From Delphinus delphis (lineage: Eukaryota > Chordata > Mammalia > Artiodactyla > Delphinidae), in the NCBI RefSeq assembly GCF_949987515.2, contig NC_082694.2, forward strand, positions 11,587,958 through 11,651,957: a stretch of 64,000 nt of DNA. The letters are read 5' to 3'. The position numbers and the translations under genes are program-made. Each line of letters starts with the position of its first letter. The stretch's first letter is position 1. The notes beneath the pieces were generated by a model, which was given only the letters and a program-made list of their open reading frames with translations, ran no database searches and was not told the origin of the DNA. Shown here one piece after another: positions 1-12,143 of the stretch.

Positions 1-1589
1 CTGGGTGAATGAGGCTTTGAGGCTGGGAGAAAAACCAAACTCCCCCAGAGCAAAAGGGGCAGGGGATGCCCACATGAGCAGGTGGGCAGGGCGCGCCTTG
101 GGAAAGAGGGCAGCAGGGGGAGACCCCCCGAGGCCACCTGTGGGCTCTGAAGGCTAGCAGGAGGCGGTGGAAGCCACAGAAAGCTTCGGGGTGGCGGGGG
201 GAGGGGCTGCCCCTCAGCAGGGGAGTGGGCACGACATTTGTGGGCTCCAGGCTGGTAAGCATTGGCAAGACGAGAAGCCGTCTGGTTCTGTGGTTGGTTT
301 CATGCTTGTTGCAAAATGCACCTCCCCCGCCCCCCCTCCCCAACCCTGGTCTCCCCGCAGGCGGGGCTGGGCTGTCGCTGGAGGGTGCAACAGGCAGCAG
401 GAGGGGAATGATCACACCTCTGGGCGGCAGAGTGAGCAACAAAGGGGAGTGAGAGACCCCAAGAGCCCGTCCCCTGCACTCCAGGACCGTGACCTTAAGC
501 AAGTCCATTACCATCCTCCTTAGGAAGTGAAGGGAGGCCCAGACGAACATTTCTGAAAGCGACTCTGTGGATCTCCCAGGTCAGCCTGGGGGAGGGGTGT
601 TAAAGTAATAATAAAAATGCTAGTAAGTTATAGTTGCCACCTCCCTGTGGTGTTGTGAGCAGGTCACGGCTGACGGTGAAAGCCGCGGTGCTGAGTTCCT
701 GGTGTTACGGAATTATTGATTTTATTCTTTGCACGAGTGTCTCCAGCCCCACCCTGGACCCCCTGCATCAGCCTCCCTGGGGGTGGGACCCAGGAATCTG
801 CCTTTATGAAACAGGTGCTTTGGGTCCCAGAGCTGTGAGCTGGGAGACGGCTGAGGTCTCTCCTGCGTTCTTTGCCGGTCTCGTCCCCTTGTCCTGCATT
901 AGCTCTTTCCCGGGAAGAAAACTGCCTTCATTATTTCATACATGGTGTAATCACGGCTCTAAGCCCAGGTATGGCCCCCAGCCTGCGGTTTGGCCTGAGT
1001 GCCTGACAGTGGCCTCCAAGCTGGGGTCGTGTCTGCACCCCGGTGACAAGAGAAGTAGGAACAGCTCTGCTTCCCACAAGGACACTTAGACTGACTTGGG
1101 AGGTGAGCTCAATTTCCTGGGGACAGAGAATGCTCTCCATGCATAAATGAACCAGTTGAACATGTCTCCTTTTAGAATATTTTCCTTGACTCTTTTCACG
1201 GCAAGGCCCCCAGAGAGCATGATTTCAGGTTTCTGTGAGTCACAACACACTTGTACTCTCTTTATTAATACAGTTTTGGGGAAAGAAGAACATAACTTTG
1301 AAAAACGGGTCACCACAAGCCACGAGACTATGACAACCTTGCTCTTTACACCTTTGACGTGTGAGATGCAGGGGAGGGGCGGGGCCCCAGGAGTCACCGA
1401 CCCAGCAGGTGTGTGTGGTCCGGGTGGGTAGGTGATGGTGTGGTTTCTGGCTGTGTTTCCTACTTCTCTTCTCTGGGACCCCCTTTCCTCCCACCTCACT
1501 CCTATCCCTCCAAAGGGAAGCCTGTTTTTTATTTTTAGCAGCCCAGGTAGTATTGCATCCTGCAGTGGGCCCAGCTCTGCCAGCCCTGG
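1..1589. other. ACOXL intron, mostly unique sequence
   Basis: No exon, RNA gene or clear young repeat is visible. A short stretch near 745-840 (pattern cagcctccctgggggtgggacccaggaatctg) looks like the core of an old MER20/MER5-type hAT element but is too degraded to call. Reading frames here lack splice context or family resemblance and are taken as chance. Confidence 0.5.
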
Positions 1590-1745
1590 TGGCCACACAG
1601 GGGGCCAGGCAGAGTTGCCCCTGATCCTGGTGCTGTGTGATATAGGGCAGGTTGTCTGACCTCTCTGAGCCTCGGATTCCTCATTGGTAAAATGCAGAGA
1701 GTAAACTCCACCTGCATGGTACCTAAATGAGGCCTGTGAAAGATA
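1590..1745 (+). repeat. MIR SINE remnant
   Basis: The stretch has the typical MIR core order: a diverged TGTGACCTTGGGCAAG box, then GACCTCTCTGAGCCTC, then TTCCTCATTGGTAAAATG. This is an ancient mammalian tRNA-derived SINE, strongly diverged. Confidence 0.75.
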
Positions 1746-2404
1746 TTCTTGTCCTCTACGAAAGATGAGATGAGGGCACAGAGTGGGTGAGTGGCTGGCT
1801 TGAGGACATGCAGGGAAGAAACAGCAGAACTGTTTCTGGGGGTCCTCTGGCCCCAGAACCTGCATAAACCCACTCAGCTGTGTTTTGTAGAATATGAGAA
1901 GTGCCTCTGCTTTCAAGGAGACTGCACTCATCCTTGTGTCCGTTCCTCTTCCCTCCGTGGGACCTTGGGCGCTTTTACAGATGTCTCTCACAAAGTCCTA
2001 AGGGTGGGACACATCCTCTGTGATGGAAAGGGGCCACCTCCGAGGGCAGCTGAGGTGCTGGGCCTTCGGGCTGGGGCAGAAAGAGCTGGGGTGCTTCCTG
2101 CCAAGGCAGGGGAACCCTCTGGGAGGGAGGGAGCAGGTGGGGCAGCGGCGGTCAGGTGCGGCCAGGAGCCGGACTCTGTCAGTTTCAGGGGGAGGCTCTA
2201 CCGTGTACAGCTTCTCCCTTCAATCTGCCAAAGACCCCTGTGCTGTGGTTCATGGGCTGCCGGGGAGCTTTCCAGCGGGCCGAGGGGGCCTCCGCACCCA
2301 GGAGTTCAGGCTGAGCCCCAGGGGCCCCCAGTGCTGGTGGTGGCATCTGGGCTCACCGTGCGGCATGCTGATGAGTTGAAGACGGTGGCACAAACAAGTC
2401 GGAA
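1746..2404. other. Intron, no recognised element
   Basis: GC-rich intronic sequence. A 206-codon frame at 1791-2411 has low-complexity composition and no recognisable domain, so it is regarded as chance. Confidence 0.4.
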
Positions 2405-2578
2405 TGAATGACAAGCCTCTAAAAGCATTTTTGGGTCTGTTCATTTGCCAAGCCCTGTTCTTGGTGCTGGGGCTAGAGCAGTGAGCAAGACAGATGAAAA
2501 TCCCTGCCTTGTGGAGCTGGTACTCTTGGAGGAAACAGAAAAAAGATAAATAAGAAAAATGTGAATTAAAATACGAAT
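2405..2578 (-). repeat. L2 LINE 3' end
   Basis: Reverse-oriented L2 3' end: TTCATTTGCCAAGCCCTG, then CTGGGGCTAGAGCAGTGAGCAAGACAGATGAAAATCCCTGCC, then a GGAGCT...GGAGGAAACAGA...AATAAG tail. These are the usual L2 landmarks in the same order. Confidence 0.7.
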
Positions 2579-3044
2579 TGTGTATAGTGATAATTACGCT
2601 GAGACGAGAAGGCCGGAGTCATTCGGAAACTCTCAGCTTAGTGCCCCCCTTGGTACTCCCATGACAGGCACCTGCACCCCCTCTGAAAGCAGGGACCCCC
2701 CAGGCTGTGCCTGCAGTGGCCCCCCCCCCACTGTCTCGTACAGTACAGAACCCCCGGAGGCTCTCAATAGGTGACAGTTAAGTAAACGAAAGAAAAACCT
2801 ATCGATCGGGTGGGTTTGGTTGTTTGTGGCAGAGGGATACTCCTACCCTGGGCGTGGCTGTCTTGCTGTGCCTGCGTCTCCAAGACCACATAGCTGACCA
2901 GTACACAGAGGGTAAAACTGGCTGCTTAGGAACTTCTCAAGGTTAGCCCTCAGCTGGCTTCTGCTTACCCTCCACTCTCCAGGGAGCTGGGCATCTCGCT
3001 GCCAGTTGCACCGGCCTCCTTAGCGGCTCTGGGATCACTAGCAT
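2579..3044. other. Intron, no recognised element
   Basis: Unique intron with a short poly-C run near 2724. Nothing functional is apparent. Confidence 0.4.
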
Positions 3045-3285
3045 CAGCCCACGCTTTTTTTTTTTTTTTTTTTTTTTTAGCGGTACGCGGGCCTCTCACT
3101 GCTGTGGCCTCTCCCGTTGCGGAGCACAGGCTCCGGACACGCAGGCTCAGCGGCCATGGCTCACGGGCCCAGCCGCCCCGCGGCATGTGGGATCTTCCCG
3201 GACCGGGGCACGAACCCGTGTCCCCTGCATCGGCAGGCGGACTCTCAACCACTGCGCCACCAGGATAGCCCCAGCCCACGCTTTT
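3045..3285 (-). mobile_element. Short CHR-type SINE with 14-bp TSD
   Basis: A short tRNA-derived cetacean SINE in reverse orientation occupies 3059-3271, headed by a T-run (its poly-A tail). Its 3' boundary ends in CCAGGATAGCCC. It is flanked by the perfect direct repeat CAGCCCACGCTTTT at 3045-3058 and 3272-3285. The short body lacks the middle part present in the long copies of this window, as in the cetacean-deletion subfamilies. The perfect duplication marks a fairly recent insertion. Confidence 0.93.
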
Positions 3286-4224
3286 GCGGGGATTCACGTG
3301 CTGGCTTTTTAGATGTTTCTAGAGAGATCTATGACTTCTGTCTATTTTTCTGTTGGTCTAATAAGAAATCACACTTCTACAGGATCCGTGCAAATGGGTT
3401 TTTGTTTGGTTGCTCTTTGTTCAAATGCTGTAGATCTAGCTGAAAACAGACAGAACTTATCCCTTTGATCATAACCACTAAGTCGATGCAGCTCACAAAC
3501 ACACGGGATTTCCTTTTCCTACACGTAACTCCCCACAGCACTTGGGTCATGACAGACAGTAAAGGTTACCATGTTATCTCTCCTTGACAAAGGTCAGACC
3601 CTCTGCTGTCACTGATGCTGCACATTCCTTTGCTAAAACATTAGAGGCCAGAAAGGCCCACTGGGATTAGACTGGCCACTGGGACAGTGAAGACGGGACA
3701 GGAGGGATGCCTGTTGGTGTCTTACCCACTGGTGGCAATGACTTTGCTCCTGTCTTGTGTGATGCCTGTCTGGGGAGATTGCTGCTTCCCTCTGCTGCAG
3801 TAATCCTTCTTGAGCATGTCTTCCCTGCCCTTGATCTGGAGTTTGCTCCAAGCACTCCCAGGCACTCCAAGGTTGACTGTGGGAAAATCAGGAGGCTAGC
3901 CACACAGGAGCACTTTTTGGATTAATTCTCAAAATTTCAAACCAAAGCTCATTCTGAATGTCATCCATCTCTTATGTCAAAATTTAAAATAATCCTCATG
4001 CTTTCTGAAACTCACGAGTCTTTCGTGAGCTTCTGCTTTAAACAAAACAATAAAGGACCTAGGTTTTTATAAAGAATTTCAACTTGGATTCTCAAAAATG
4101 TTTACCAATAACCTTCTCCGTGCTTATCCTTCATGGCTAAGGGAGAGGAGAGCAGCAGAAATGACCGACATGCCTGTTTCACAGGTTGGGAAAATAAATA
4201 TACGACAGAGGAAGTGTTTTCTTT
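3286..4224. other. Intron, no recognised element
   Basis: AT-balanced unique intron. I see no coding signature or repeat that I can name. Confidence 0.4.
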
Positions 4225-4435
4225 CCAGTTACTTTCGAGTTCAAGGGTTGGTAGACTTTTCTGCAAAGGGCCAGATGGTTAATATTTTCGACTTTGAAGG
4301 CCATGTGGTCTCTGTCACAACTACTCAGCTCTGCTGTTGTAGATCAAGAGTAGTTGCAGATAATCCACCAATAAATGAGCACGGCTGGCTTCAATACAAC
4401 ACTGTTTATATAAACAGGCAGCCAGCCAGCCAGTC
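4225..4435 (+). mobile_element. Nonautonomous hAT-type DNA transposon remnant
   Basis: The segment begins with GGTTGGTAGACTTTTCTGCAAAGGGCCAGAT and continues through GGCCATGTGGTCTCTGTC and AACTACTCAGCTCTGC. These are the standard landmarks of a common old mammalian hAT-type MITE (terminal GGTTGGCAAACT type). A second copy in the opposite orientation lies at 7275-7475. Confidence 0.65.
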
Positions 4436-4494
4436 CCACCCTAGCGGGTGGCCAAATAAGAGCTAATACTCAGACCTTGTGAACCCTTCTTTAC

Positions 4495-4848
4495 AGGTTG
4501 TGTGTTCTCTTTCGAAAACAAATTCTGTTTGGGTGCAGAGTAGACAAGAAACGGGGAGGGGGAAGGGTAAGCTGGGACGACGAAGTGAGAGAGTAGCATT
4601 GACATATATACACTACCAAGTGTAAAGTAGCTAGTGGGAAGCAGCCGCATGGCACAGGGAGATCAGCTCGGTGCTTTGTGACCACCTAGAGGGGTGGGAT
4701 AGGGAGGGAGGGCGGGAGACGCAAGAGGGAGGGGATATGGGGATATATGAATACATATAGCTGATTCACTTTGTTATACAGCAGAAACTAACACACCATT
4801 GTAAAGCAATTATACTCCAATAAAAATGTTTAAAAAAAAAAGAAGAGA
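4495..4848 (+). mobile_element. 5'-truncated L1 3'UTR
   Basis: This matches the 3'UTR of the full-length L1 in this window, in opposite orientation: GTGGGAAGCAGCCGCATGGCACAGGGAGATCAGCTCGGTGCTTTGTGACC, a GGGAGGGAGGG run, then GCAATTATACTCCAATAAAAATG and an A tail ending near 4842. It is a typical 5'-truncated LINE insertion of the same lineage, with no coding part left. Confidence 0.88.
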
Positions 4849-6000
4849 AACTTCAAGTAGCCCTTCCAGGAAATAGTGAGCATCTAGCGATGCTGGATGA
4901 AATGTAAAAAGCATCTCTCTTTTTTTTAAAAAAAAAAAGCTTCACTAATCTGACAGATAAAGTGAGATGAAGTGGTAAGGAACCTTCTCTCCAGGGAAAT
5001 AGTGTAAATGGAAACTGACGGTGTCCTGGGGGTGTCTGCTAATCCCAGTTTTCCCAGGCTCTGTGCTTGGGGGATGGGATACAAAACCCAGGGCTGACAC
5101 AAGATCAGGAGTTGGGTTGAGAATTGTGAATAAAGCTGGGACCCAGTAGGGTGACATTGTCAATGAAAAGTAAAACCAGGATAAAAGGTGGGAATGATAA
5201 GGACATTTCCTGTCTTGACCTTGAATATGATGGAGGGGCCAGAAAACCCAAATGGAGTCCAGGGATAGAGTTCCCATAACTGTAATCCTGATTTGCTTTA
5301 GGGTCACCTTAAATTGAGAATACCCCCCAGGCCCTGGAAACCAATCTGAAATCTTCTCTGGAGAAAACACATTAAACTTAGATTTCCAGAGCTAATGTTC
5401 AAAGGAACATGGACCCACAATCTAAACTCATGTAGCACATGAGGAAATAAGCCATAATGAACTGGCTGGCCAAAGTGATAAACAATAGTGTCAGACCTGC
5501 AAAGACTGCAGATGTTACCAGGTGTGGAAAATGAAATATCTAAATAAACAAAAGAAGGTATGAAACAATGACTGAGGAATAAGAGGTTAGCAGAAATGAC
5601 CAAGAACACTAAAAATTAGCAAATAGAAACTCAAAAGATCAGTTAAATTGATTAGATACAACTAAAGAGAAAATTAGTAAATGAGAAGTTCTACCTGAAG
5701 ATATTATACCTAATACATCACATGGAGACAAAGACATGGAAAATACATAAGCGGGATTAGGAAACATGTAGGAACAAGTGAGAAATTTACACTAACGTTT
5801 GAGTGGTACACCAGAAGTAGTCAATACAGAGAAGTGAGGGGAGGAAATAATAAAAGAAATATTGCTTAAAAGTGTTCCAGAATTGATGAAAGACACAGAT
5901 TCTGAGTCAGAAGCACAACCTGAAGAGAGTGAATAAAAATAAATCCTCTAATTCTGTTGTATTGAGCTGAAGAGCAGGCTGCCGGGGAGGTGATAGATTC
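4849..6000 (+). repeat. Old L1M/HAL1-like fragment (within 5060-5960)
   Basis: The A-rich sense strand resembles the 5'UTR/ORF1 part of ancient L1M or HAL1 elements: GTGTCAGACCTGCAAAGACTGCAGATGTTA, AGGGGAGGAAATAATAAAAGAAATATTGC, CCAGAATTGATGAAAGACACAGATTC. It is heavily decayed, with no reading frame remaining. The flanks 4849-5060 and 5960-6000 show nothing more. Confidence 0.5.
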
Positions 6001-6089
6001 CCCACTAGAAAAGAACAGATGGACTGAAAGAGCCTTCATAACAGCAATGACTTAAGCCAGGAGACTATCCCAGGCCCTTACTCCTTATT

Positions 6090-6245
6090 TTTTTGTTTCC
6101 ATGGATACTGTCTTTCTCCCTCCTGTGGAATGTAAGCTTCTTAAGGGCAGAAACTTCGGTTGTTCACTGCTGTATCCTCAGCTCTAGGAAGTACCTGGCA
6201 CATAGAAGATTCTCCATAAAAACTGTTGATTGAATAAATGATGAA
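6090..6245 (+). repeat. L2 LINE 3' end
   Basis: The run GGAATGTAAGCTTCTTAAGGGCAGAAACTT..GTTCACTGCTGTATCCTCAG..CCTGGCACATAGAAGA..TTGAATAAATGATGA is the classic L2 3' end in sense orientation. Confidence 0.85.
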
Positions 6246-7274
6246 ATGGTAACTCTACATCTTTTCTCCAATGAGGTAAAAGATGGAAAGACTTACATAA
6301 AAGCTTTGTATCTCAATTCTGACTGGTGTCAGAAAGTTTCTCTGCTCATGGATCCCTGCATTTTTGTTTCTTTGAGAAGAATGCCTCCTACCCCCGCAGG
6401 AGCCCCTTCCCTCTTTAGCTGGAGCTTGGTGTTGTCCTATCAGAGGAGTGAGGTCACACATCAACTCTGGCCTGCCTTATCCTTAACAGCATCCTGCTGT
6501 GGTCTTGAATAGGTCAAGAGGCCCATGAACCTTTTGCTATTAAAACTTTCAACTTGAGTCATATTCATTTAGTGTCCAAACTCTCAGACATACCCCAGGC
6601 TGTGGAAGCCTTCTGCTCTGGTGTCCTCCCTCTGCTCACAAGAAAGGCTGGGGGAATTACCCACTGCTGGTCCTTCTGAGGAAATGGTGTAGATCATTCA
6701 CAACTTGGAGCCACGTCTAAACAGGTTGAAGATCTCTGCCCTCACCTGCTGGAAATGCAAGGGCTTGTTCAAGGCAGCCCTTTGGAGCCCTACTGGCTAT
6801 ACATAAAGGATTGAGATGAACGTGATCTTGGTCATCATCCAACCAGGCGTTTGTAAAAGGTGTGTCCCAGAATGCTATCCTCTGCAAAAAATGGATTTGA
6901 TGCCCAAGTAACTTAGGAAGACTCAGTAAGCAGGTTTCTTTACTGCAGTACTTCTCAAAACCATTAATTTGCTGTCCCATGTGTAGTAGGACTCTCTCGG
7001 GGAGGTGAATATAGTATGCAGTGTTTCCCAAACTTGTTCGACATCGGCCTTGTATTTGCTAAGGGTACTCAGGGTTGGTGCTCCTTTGTGACGCTTTGGG
7101 CATGGAGTTGGATTTAGAGACTTGTTATAAAAACAGTGATTTAGAATAACTGCTCTTAAGGTTTCTTTGCATAAGTCATTCGACTGTAGGGCTAGTTGTT
7201 TCTTAAGGACCCCCCAGCTTGCGATGGCAAAACTGTCTCATCGGCAGATAGCCAATAATCATCTTCCAATTCTC
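6246..7274. other. Intron, mostly unrecognised
   Basis: No gene is visible. Around 6870-7060 the pattern AGTACTTCTCAAAACC...GTGTTTCCCAAACTTGTTCGAC resembles ends of old hAT (Charlie-type) elements, but it is too degraded to name. Confidence 0.35.
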
Positions 7275-7475
7275 TAAACTGGTGGCCACATCTGGCTCAC
7301 TGCCTGTTTTTAGAGATAAAGTTTTGCGGGATCACAGCTAAGCCCATTCGTTCAGCTGCTTTCTTACTATGGCGGAGCTGAGTAGTTGCAACAGAAACCA
7401 TATGGCCAGCAAAGCGAAAAATACTGAGTAACTTGTCCTTACAAAAAATGGTTGCTGAACCCTGTTCTAGCTGTG
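7275..7475 (-). mobile_element. Nonautonomous hAT-type DNA transposon remnant
   Basis: Landmarks GGCCACATCTGGCTCACTGCCTGTTTTTAGAGATAAAGTTTTG, GAGTAGTTGCAACAGAAACCATATGGCC and GTTGCTGAACCCTG mark the same family as 4225-4435, but inverted. It is an internally intact-looking, old nonautonomous copy. Confidence 0.65.
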
Positions 7476-7694
7476 ACAGGTGGATCTCTCTAGGGTCAAA
7501 ACCTAGATGGTCTAATGCCAGGTGTAGCCATCACACCAGAAGAGATTGCAGGGGCTTTCAGAGAAGAGCCGAGATTCTCTATTAGCAAGTGTGGACGGGC
7601 CCATGCTGGACCTGGTGAGGCGAAGCACTTGTGAGGAGGGGACCAGCAAATAGTGGTTCTGGGGGCCGGGAGTGAAATGAACACTTTCCTGTTC

Positions 7695-8523
7695 CCTGTG
7701 GTTGTCCTAAGTGCTATTTTGTGTTTAGGGATAAATCATATTTTCTGTTTGAATTTAATAGCCATTATTATTGTTATTTCAGTAGCCTCGTCATTCTCAA
7801 TGTTTATCAAAATTGTTCATGCCAGGGCTTCCCTGGTGGCGCAGTGGTTGAGAGTCCGCCTGCCGATGCAGGGGACACGGGTTCGTGCCCCGGTCCAGGA
7901 AGATCCCACATGCCGAGGAGCGGCTTGCCCGTGAGCCATGGCCACTGAGCCTGCGCGTCCGGAGCCTGTGCTCTGCAACGGGAGAGGCCACAACAGTGAG
8001 AGGCCCGTGTACCGCAGGGAAAAAAAAAAATTGTTCGTGCCCACTCCCTTTGTACCAGAAACTTCTCTTCCGGAAATGTACTTAAAGATAGACTGTACCT
8101 TATGTAGAAGAGCAGAAACGAATATTTAAGGATAGTATTGCTTATCATAGAAACATACTGTAAATACTTCAGCATCTAACAGGGGAGATTGGTGAAATAA
8201 AAAGTAGTTAATCCATATAATGGAATACTATGTGATTGTTACAAAGAATGAAGAAGGAGGTGGGATGGTAATGTGATATACAAAGAACTCAGAGAGATGT
8301 TATCAGGTAAAAGAAGCAAGGTACAGATTGGTAGGTACTGCATGATCTGATCTGTGTAAAGAAAAGGATGGATGGATATATACAAGTGCGTGTGCACACA
8401 TAGCATCTGAAAGGGTATGTAAGAGCTTGTCACCAGCAGTTATTTATAGGGTGTGGGTAGGGGTGGAGAAGGAGAAGGTCCTTCTTTTTAATAGCAATTT
8501 TAAAACCACGTGCATGTATTACT
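7695..8523 (+). repeat. Old L1ME-type 3' end, interrupted by a SINE
   Basis: Downstream of the nested SINE, 8041-8340 carries the old L1 3' region: AGGGGAGATTGGTGAAATAAA...CATATAATGGAATACTATG...AAAAGAAGCAAGGTACAGA. The part before the SINE (7695-7823) is assigned by continuity only. No coding potential remains. Confidence 0.6.
7809..8041 (+). mobile_element. Short CHR-type SINE with 15-bp TSD
   Basis: The SINE body runs from AGGGCTTCCCTGGTGGCGCAG (7824) to a short A tail ending near 8030. Direct repeats AAAATTGTTCATGCC (7809-7823) and AAAATTGTTCGTGCC (8027-8041) differ at one base. The tRNA-like box B region GGTTCGTGCCCCGG is well kept. It sits inside an older L1 3' end. Confidence 0.93.
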
Positions 8524-8525
8524 TT

Positions 8526-8965
8526 AATTTTTTATTATTAATTTTTATTGGAGTATAGTTGCTTTACAATGTTGTGTTAGTTTCTGCTGTACAGCAAAGT
8601 GAATCAGTTATACGTATACATATATCCTCTCTTTTTAAGATTTTCTTCCCCTTTCGGTCACCACGGATCACTGAGTAGAACCTACTGTACTACAGAGTAG
8701 GTTCTCGTTAGTTATCTATTTTATACATACATAGTAGTGTATATATGTCAATCCCAATCTCCCAATTCGTCCCTCCCACCCTTCCCCCCTTGGTAACCGT
8801 AAGTTTGTTCTCTACATCTGTGACTATTTCTGCTTTGCAAATAAGTTCATCTGTACCATTTTTCTAGATTCCCCATATAAGCGATATTATACGATATTTG
8901 TTTTTCTCTTTCTGACTTAACTTCCCTCTGTATGACAATCTCTAGGTCCACCCAGGTCTCTGCAA
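8526..8965 (-). mobile_element. 5'-truncated L1 3' end
   Basis: Reverse-oriented L1 3'UTR beginning with TTTTTATTGGAGTATAGTTGCTTTACAATG, then CAAAGTGAATCAG, a CCTCCCACCC run, and ending inside the ORF2 C-terminus (TTTCTGACTTAACTTCCCTCTGTATGACA). It is homologous to 42963-43420 of the full-length copy but more diverged. Confidence 0.85.
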
Positions 8966-11289
8966 ATACTAGAATTTTTTGCAATTTTTGGCTGCACTGA
9001 GCAAGCGTTTTCCCTGATGGCCCTGACCAGTGTATCACAGTGATCTTCCCCACAAGCCTGAATTTTCTCCTAAGATCCTTCTGCACGTTATGTTTCAGCC
9101 TCCGACTGGCGTTAGCATTGCAGAAGAACTGAATACGTTGCCATCTCAGATTTCCGCCCCCTATTCTGGGCCTGGAGTCATCCTCCCGAACTGCTGTTTG
9201 GCCTTCCGCTGGTTGACTGAGCCCCTACTGGTGAGGTCTGTTTCCTGAAAACTGGTTTGGGGCTAATGTTTCTTGTACTTGCTGTTGAAATCTGCCAGCC
9301 TCCATGCTGGCTTTTCCTAGGATGCATTCGTCCGGGTTCATCACTGCATTCCCCCCAGCAAACTTTTTTCAGTGTTTACTGACCCACGGTCCTGAGAATA
9401 TCGTTGTTTTTCGAGAGGTGTGCAGAAGGCAGTTTAGGAAATGCTGGCACAGTGTGGATGGGTCCCGCTGTTGATGTTTCTGCAGGCAGATGGCCTGCCT
9501 CCACATCTTAAAGATGACCTGGGATGGGTGAACTTTGATCTGAAAGTGAAATTGTTGAATATGTTAGCATGTGCCCTATTTTCAGATCTTGTTGTGAGGA
9601 GTGGAAATTTGGCTTCTTTTAAAAAATACATCAAGATGCTTTTGTACGGGACCAGACGGCTGATATAAAACGCAAGGCACTGAATCTCAGTTTCTCTGCA
9701 TCCTTTGATCACGTTCCCACCTTTCAATGAGAACAGAGAGCAAAAAACCCAGCCCTGGGCCCCAGGCTTGCACCCACCGTGACACACAGCTGCAGGGTTA
9801 GCCAATTACTGGAGGTTGTTTCTAGTATTCCAGCTTTGGGAGCTTCATTTACTGTTACTTTAAAAGTCTGTGTTGCCTTTCTACTTTGGGCAAAAAGTCC
9901 AACATTCTTACTTTGGATAACATCCAAATTTTGCTCTTTCTTTTTCATAATGACATGCTTTGGTCGCTTGCTGGCTGACAGTGGAGGGCATCTATTTACC
10001 TCTCCTTATAGGTATACAAAATTCCCAATATTCGTTTAAAGAGAAAGACAATTATTTGATAATTTGAATAAATGAATATTTTAAATGATTCCAGAAAGAC
10101 TTTACCTGCTGATAAATATTTAGTGTACCTATAATGAATAGACTGCATCTGTTTTCTCTCTTTTTCAGCCAGAGATTTTGGAGTCAACAAAGTCTCCAAT
10201 ATTTGCTTCCCCTCAAAGATGATAGCCTTAGGGTTGACCCAAACCCAATCCCCATCACCCTGGTCAGTGGCCACTGGCCCATGTGACCACAGAATCACCC
10301 CAGCAGAGGGCTTGAGTGGGAGGAGGTAAGGATCGAGTTCCAACATGGCCTCAAGCAAATGATTTCCCTTTGCTGGGATTGGGTTTCTCCTTCTAGAAAT
10401 CTGGGTTTGCTGATACCTCTCTCGAAGATTATTTTGTGGATTAACTTCTGTAACCCATGTGGGTGCACCAAGCACTTGGAGCAGTTGCTCTGGAAATTCT
10501 CATCTCCTTTCTTTATCCCAAATGCGCTTACACGTAACAACCCAATAATAACCGGAATCTTCTTCACCTTCTCTCTTCCTTGCCCCCAAGAGAAAGTCAG
10601 TGGACCAAAGACTCATGGGGCCAAGATTCTCCCTCTTGACAGTCATGCTGCAAGTTGTTCTTGCGGACTCTTAATTTGTGCCAGCTTTGAATCTTCCACT
10701 TTCCCGTTATCTTGGCTGACGATTATCTAAAGACACAGGTACACCTGCAGGACAGGGAGGATGAAGAATATCTCACTGGGACTTGTCATTTCAGCGGTTC
10801 ACTTAGGAGGAGGAACTTATAGATTCAAATTATAATAGAACTTGAAGGAAGTTCTCAGCGTCTGGGGGAAAACTGTGTCAGAAGGTGCTACTTAAACCTT
10901 ATGAATAATGTACTAGTAAAAGGAGACTCATAGTTATGAGTCCAAACCCGTCTGTCTAGAGAGAAGTGCAGTGAAAACCAAAGGTGCCAGCCCAGGAGCT
11001 TTTGCCTGACAAGCTGGCTAATACTACAGCTAAATTTAGAATACTGTCCGCATGGAGTGGGTTTTGTCTTACATTTCAGAAGTCTTCTATCTTATCTTCA
11101 AAATGAATGTCTGGGGACATTTTAGTTACTATTCTGCACTCACCTCTGTAGAAGCTTTACACACGTGATGCACTCACCACTTGCCTGCACAGACTGCCTC
11201 TTGGATGTCCACACAGCTCTCATGAAATGCAGACAGTGCTTTGTGAGTAGCAGCATATTTCTGATTGAAAATTCAAGAGCCCATGAAGC
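8966..11289. other. Intron, no recognised element
   Basis: A 2.3 kb stretch of unique-looking intron. Several 80-160 codon frames occur (for example 9996-10475 minus and 10359-10730 plus), but none shows a family motif or splice-site context. Nothing is called. Confidence 0.4.
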
Positions 11290-12143
11290 AGTAAAATTAA
11301 CTGCCCCAACTGTTTTTTAAAACAGCTTTTTTGATATTGATTTTTCAATATGGTACTGTATTGAATTGTGGTAGAATTCAAATACCATAAATTTGCCCAT
11401 TCAAAGTATACAATTCAATGCTTTTTTTGTATATTCACAGAGTTGTGCGTCCATCACCACAGTCTAATTTTACAAAATTTTTGTCAATCCCTAAAAGAAA
11501 CCCTATACTCATTAGCAGTCACTTCCAATTACCCCTACCCCCAGCCCTAGGCAAGGACTCATCTACTATCTGTCTTTATAAATTTGCCTTTTCTGGCCAT
11601 TTCATATCAATAAAATCACACAATATGTTGTCTTTGTCACTGACATCATTTAGCATAATGTTTTCCAGATTCATGCATGCTGTAGTATGTATCAGAATTC
11701 ATTCCTTTTTATAGTCCAAATGCTATTCCTTTGTGTGGATATACCACAGTTTATTTATCCATTCATCAATTGATGGACATTGGGTTGCTTTCACCTTTTG
11801 GTTATTTTGAGTAATGCTCCTGTTAACAGTCATACACACACAAGTTTTTGTGAGGATGTATGTTTTAATGCCTTTACCTAGGAGTGGAAATGCTGGGTCC
11901 AATGGTAACTGTACGTTTAATATTTTGAGGAACTGCCAAAAAGTTTTCCAAAGTGGCTGTAGCATCATACATTCCCACCAGCAGTGTATAAGTGTTCCAG
12001 TTTCTCCACATCCTCGCCAACACTTGTTATTGTCTTTTTTATTATAGCCATCTAGTGAGTATGAAGTGCTATCTGCTTGGGGTTTTGATTTGTATTTCTC
12101 TAATGACTAATGATATTGAGCATCTTTTTATATGATTACTGGC

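Noticed and set aside
1086..1991. 301-codon minus-strand frame
   Set aside because: Composition and lack of any recognisable motif suggest chance. It overlaps a MIR remnant and five other long frames.
2965..3297. 110-codon minus frame with poly-lysine
   Set aside because: It reads through the poly-A tail and body of a SINE.
9996..10475. 159-codon minus-strand frame, considered as a processed pseudogene
   Set aside because: No poly-A tail, target-site duplication or recognised protein. The peptide text does not match a family I know.
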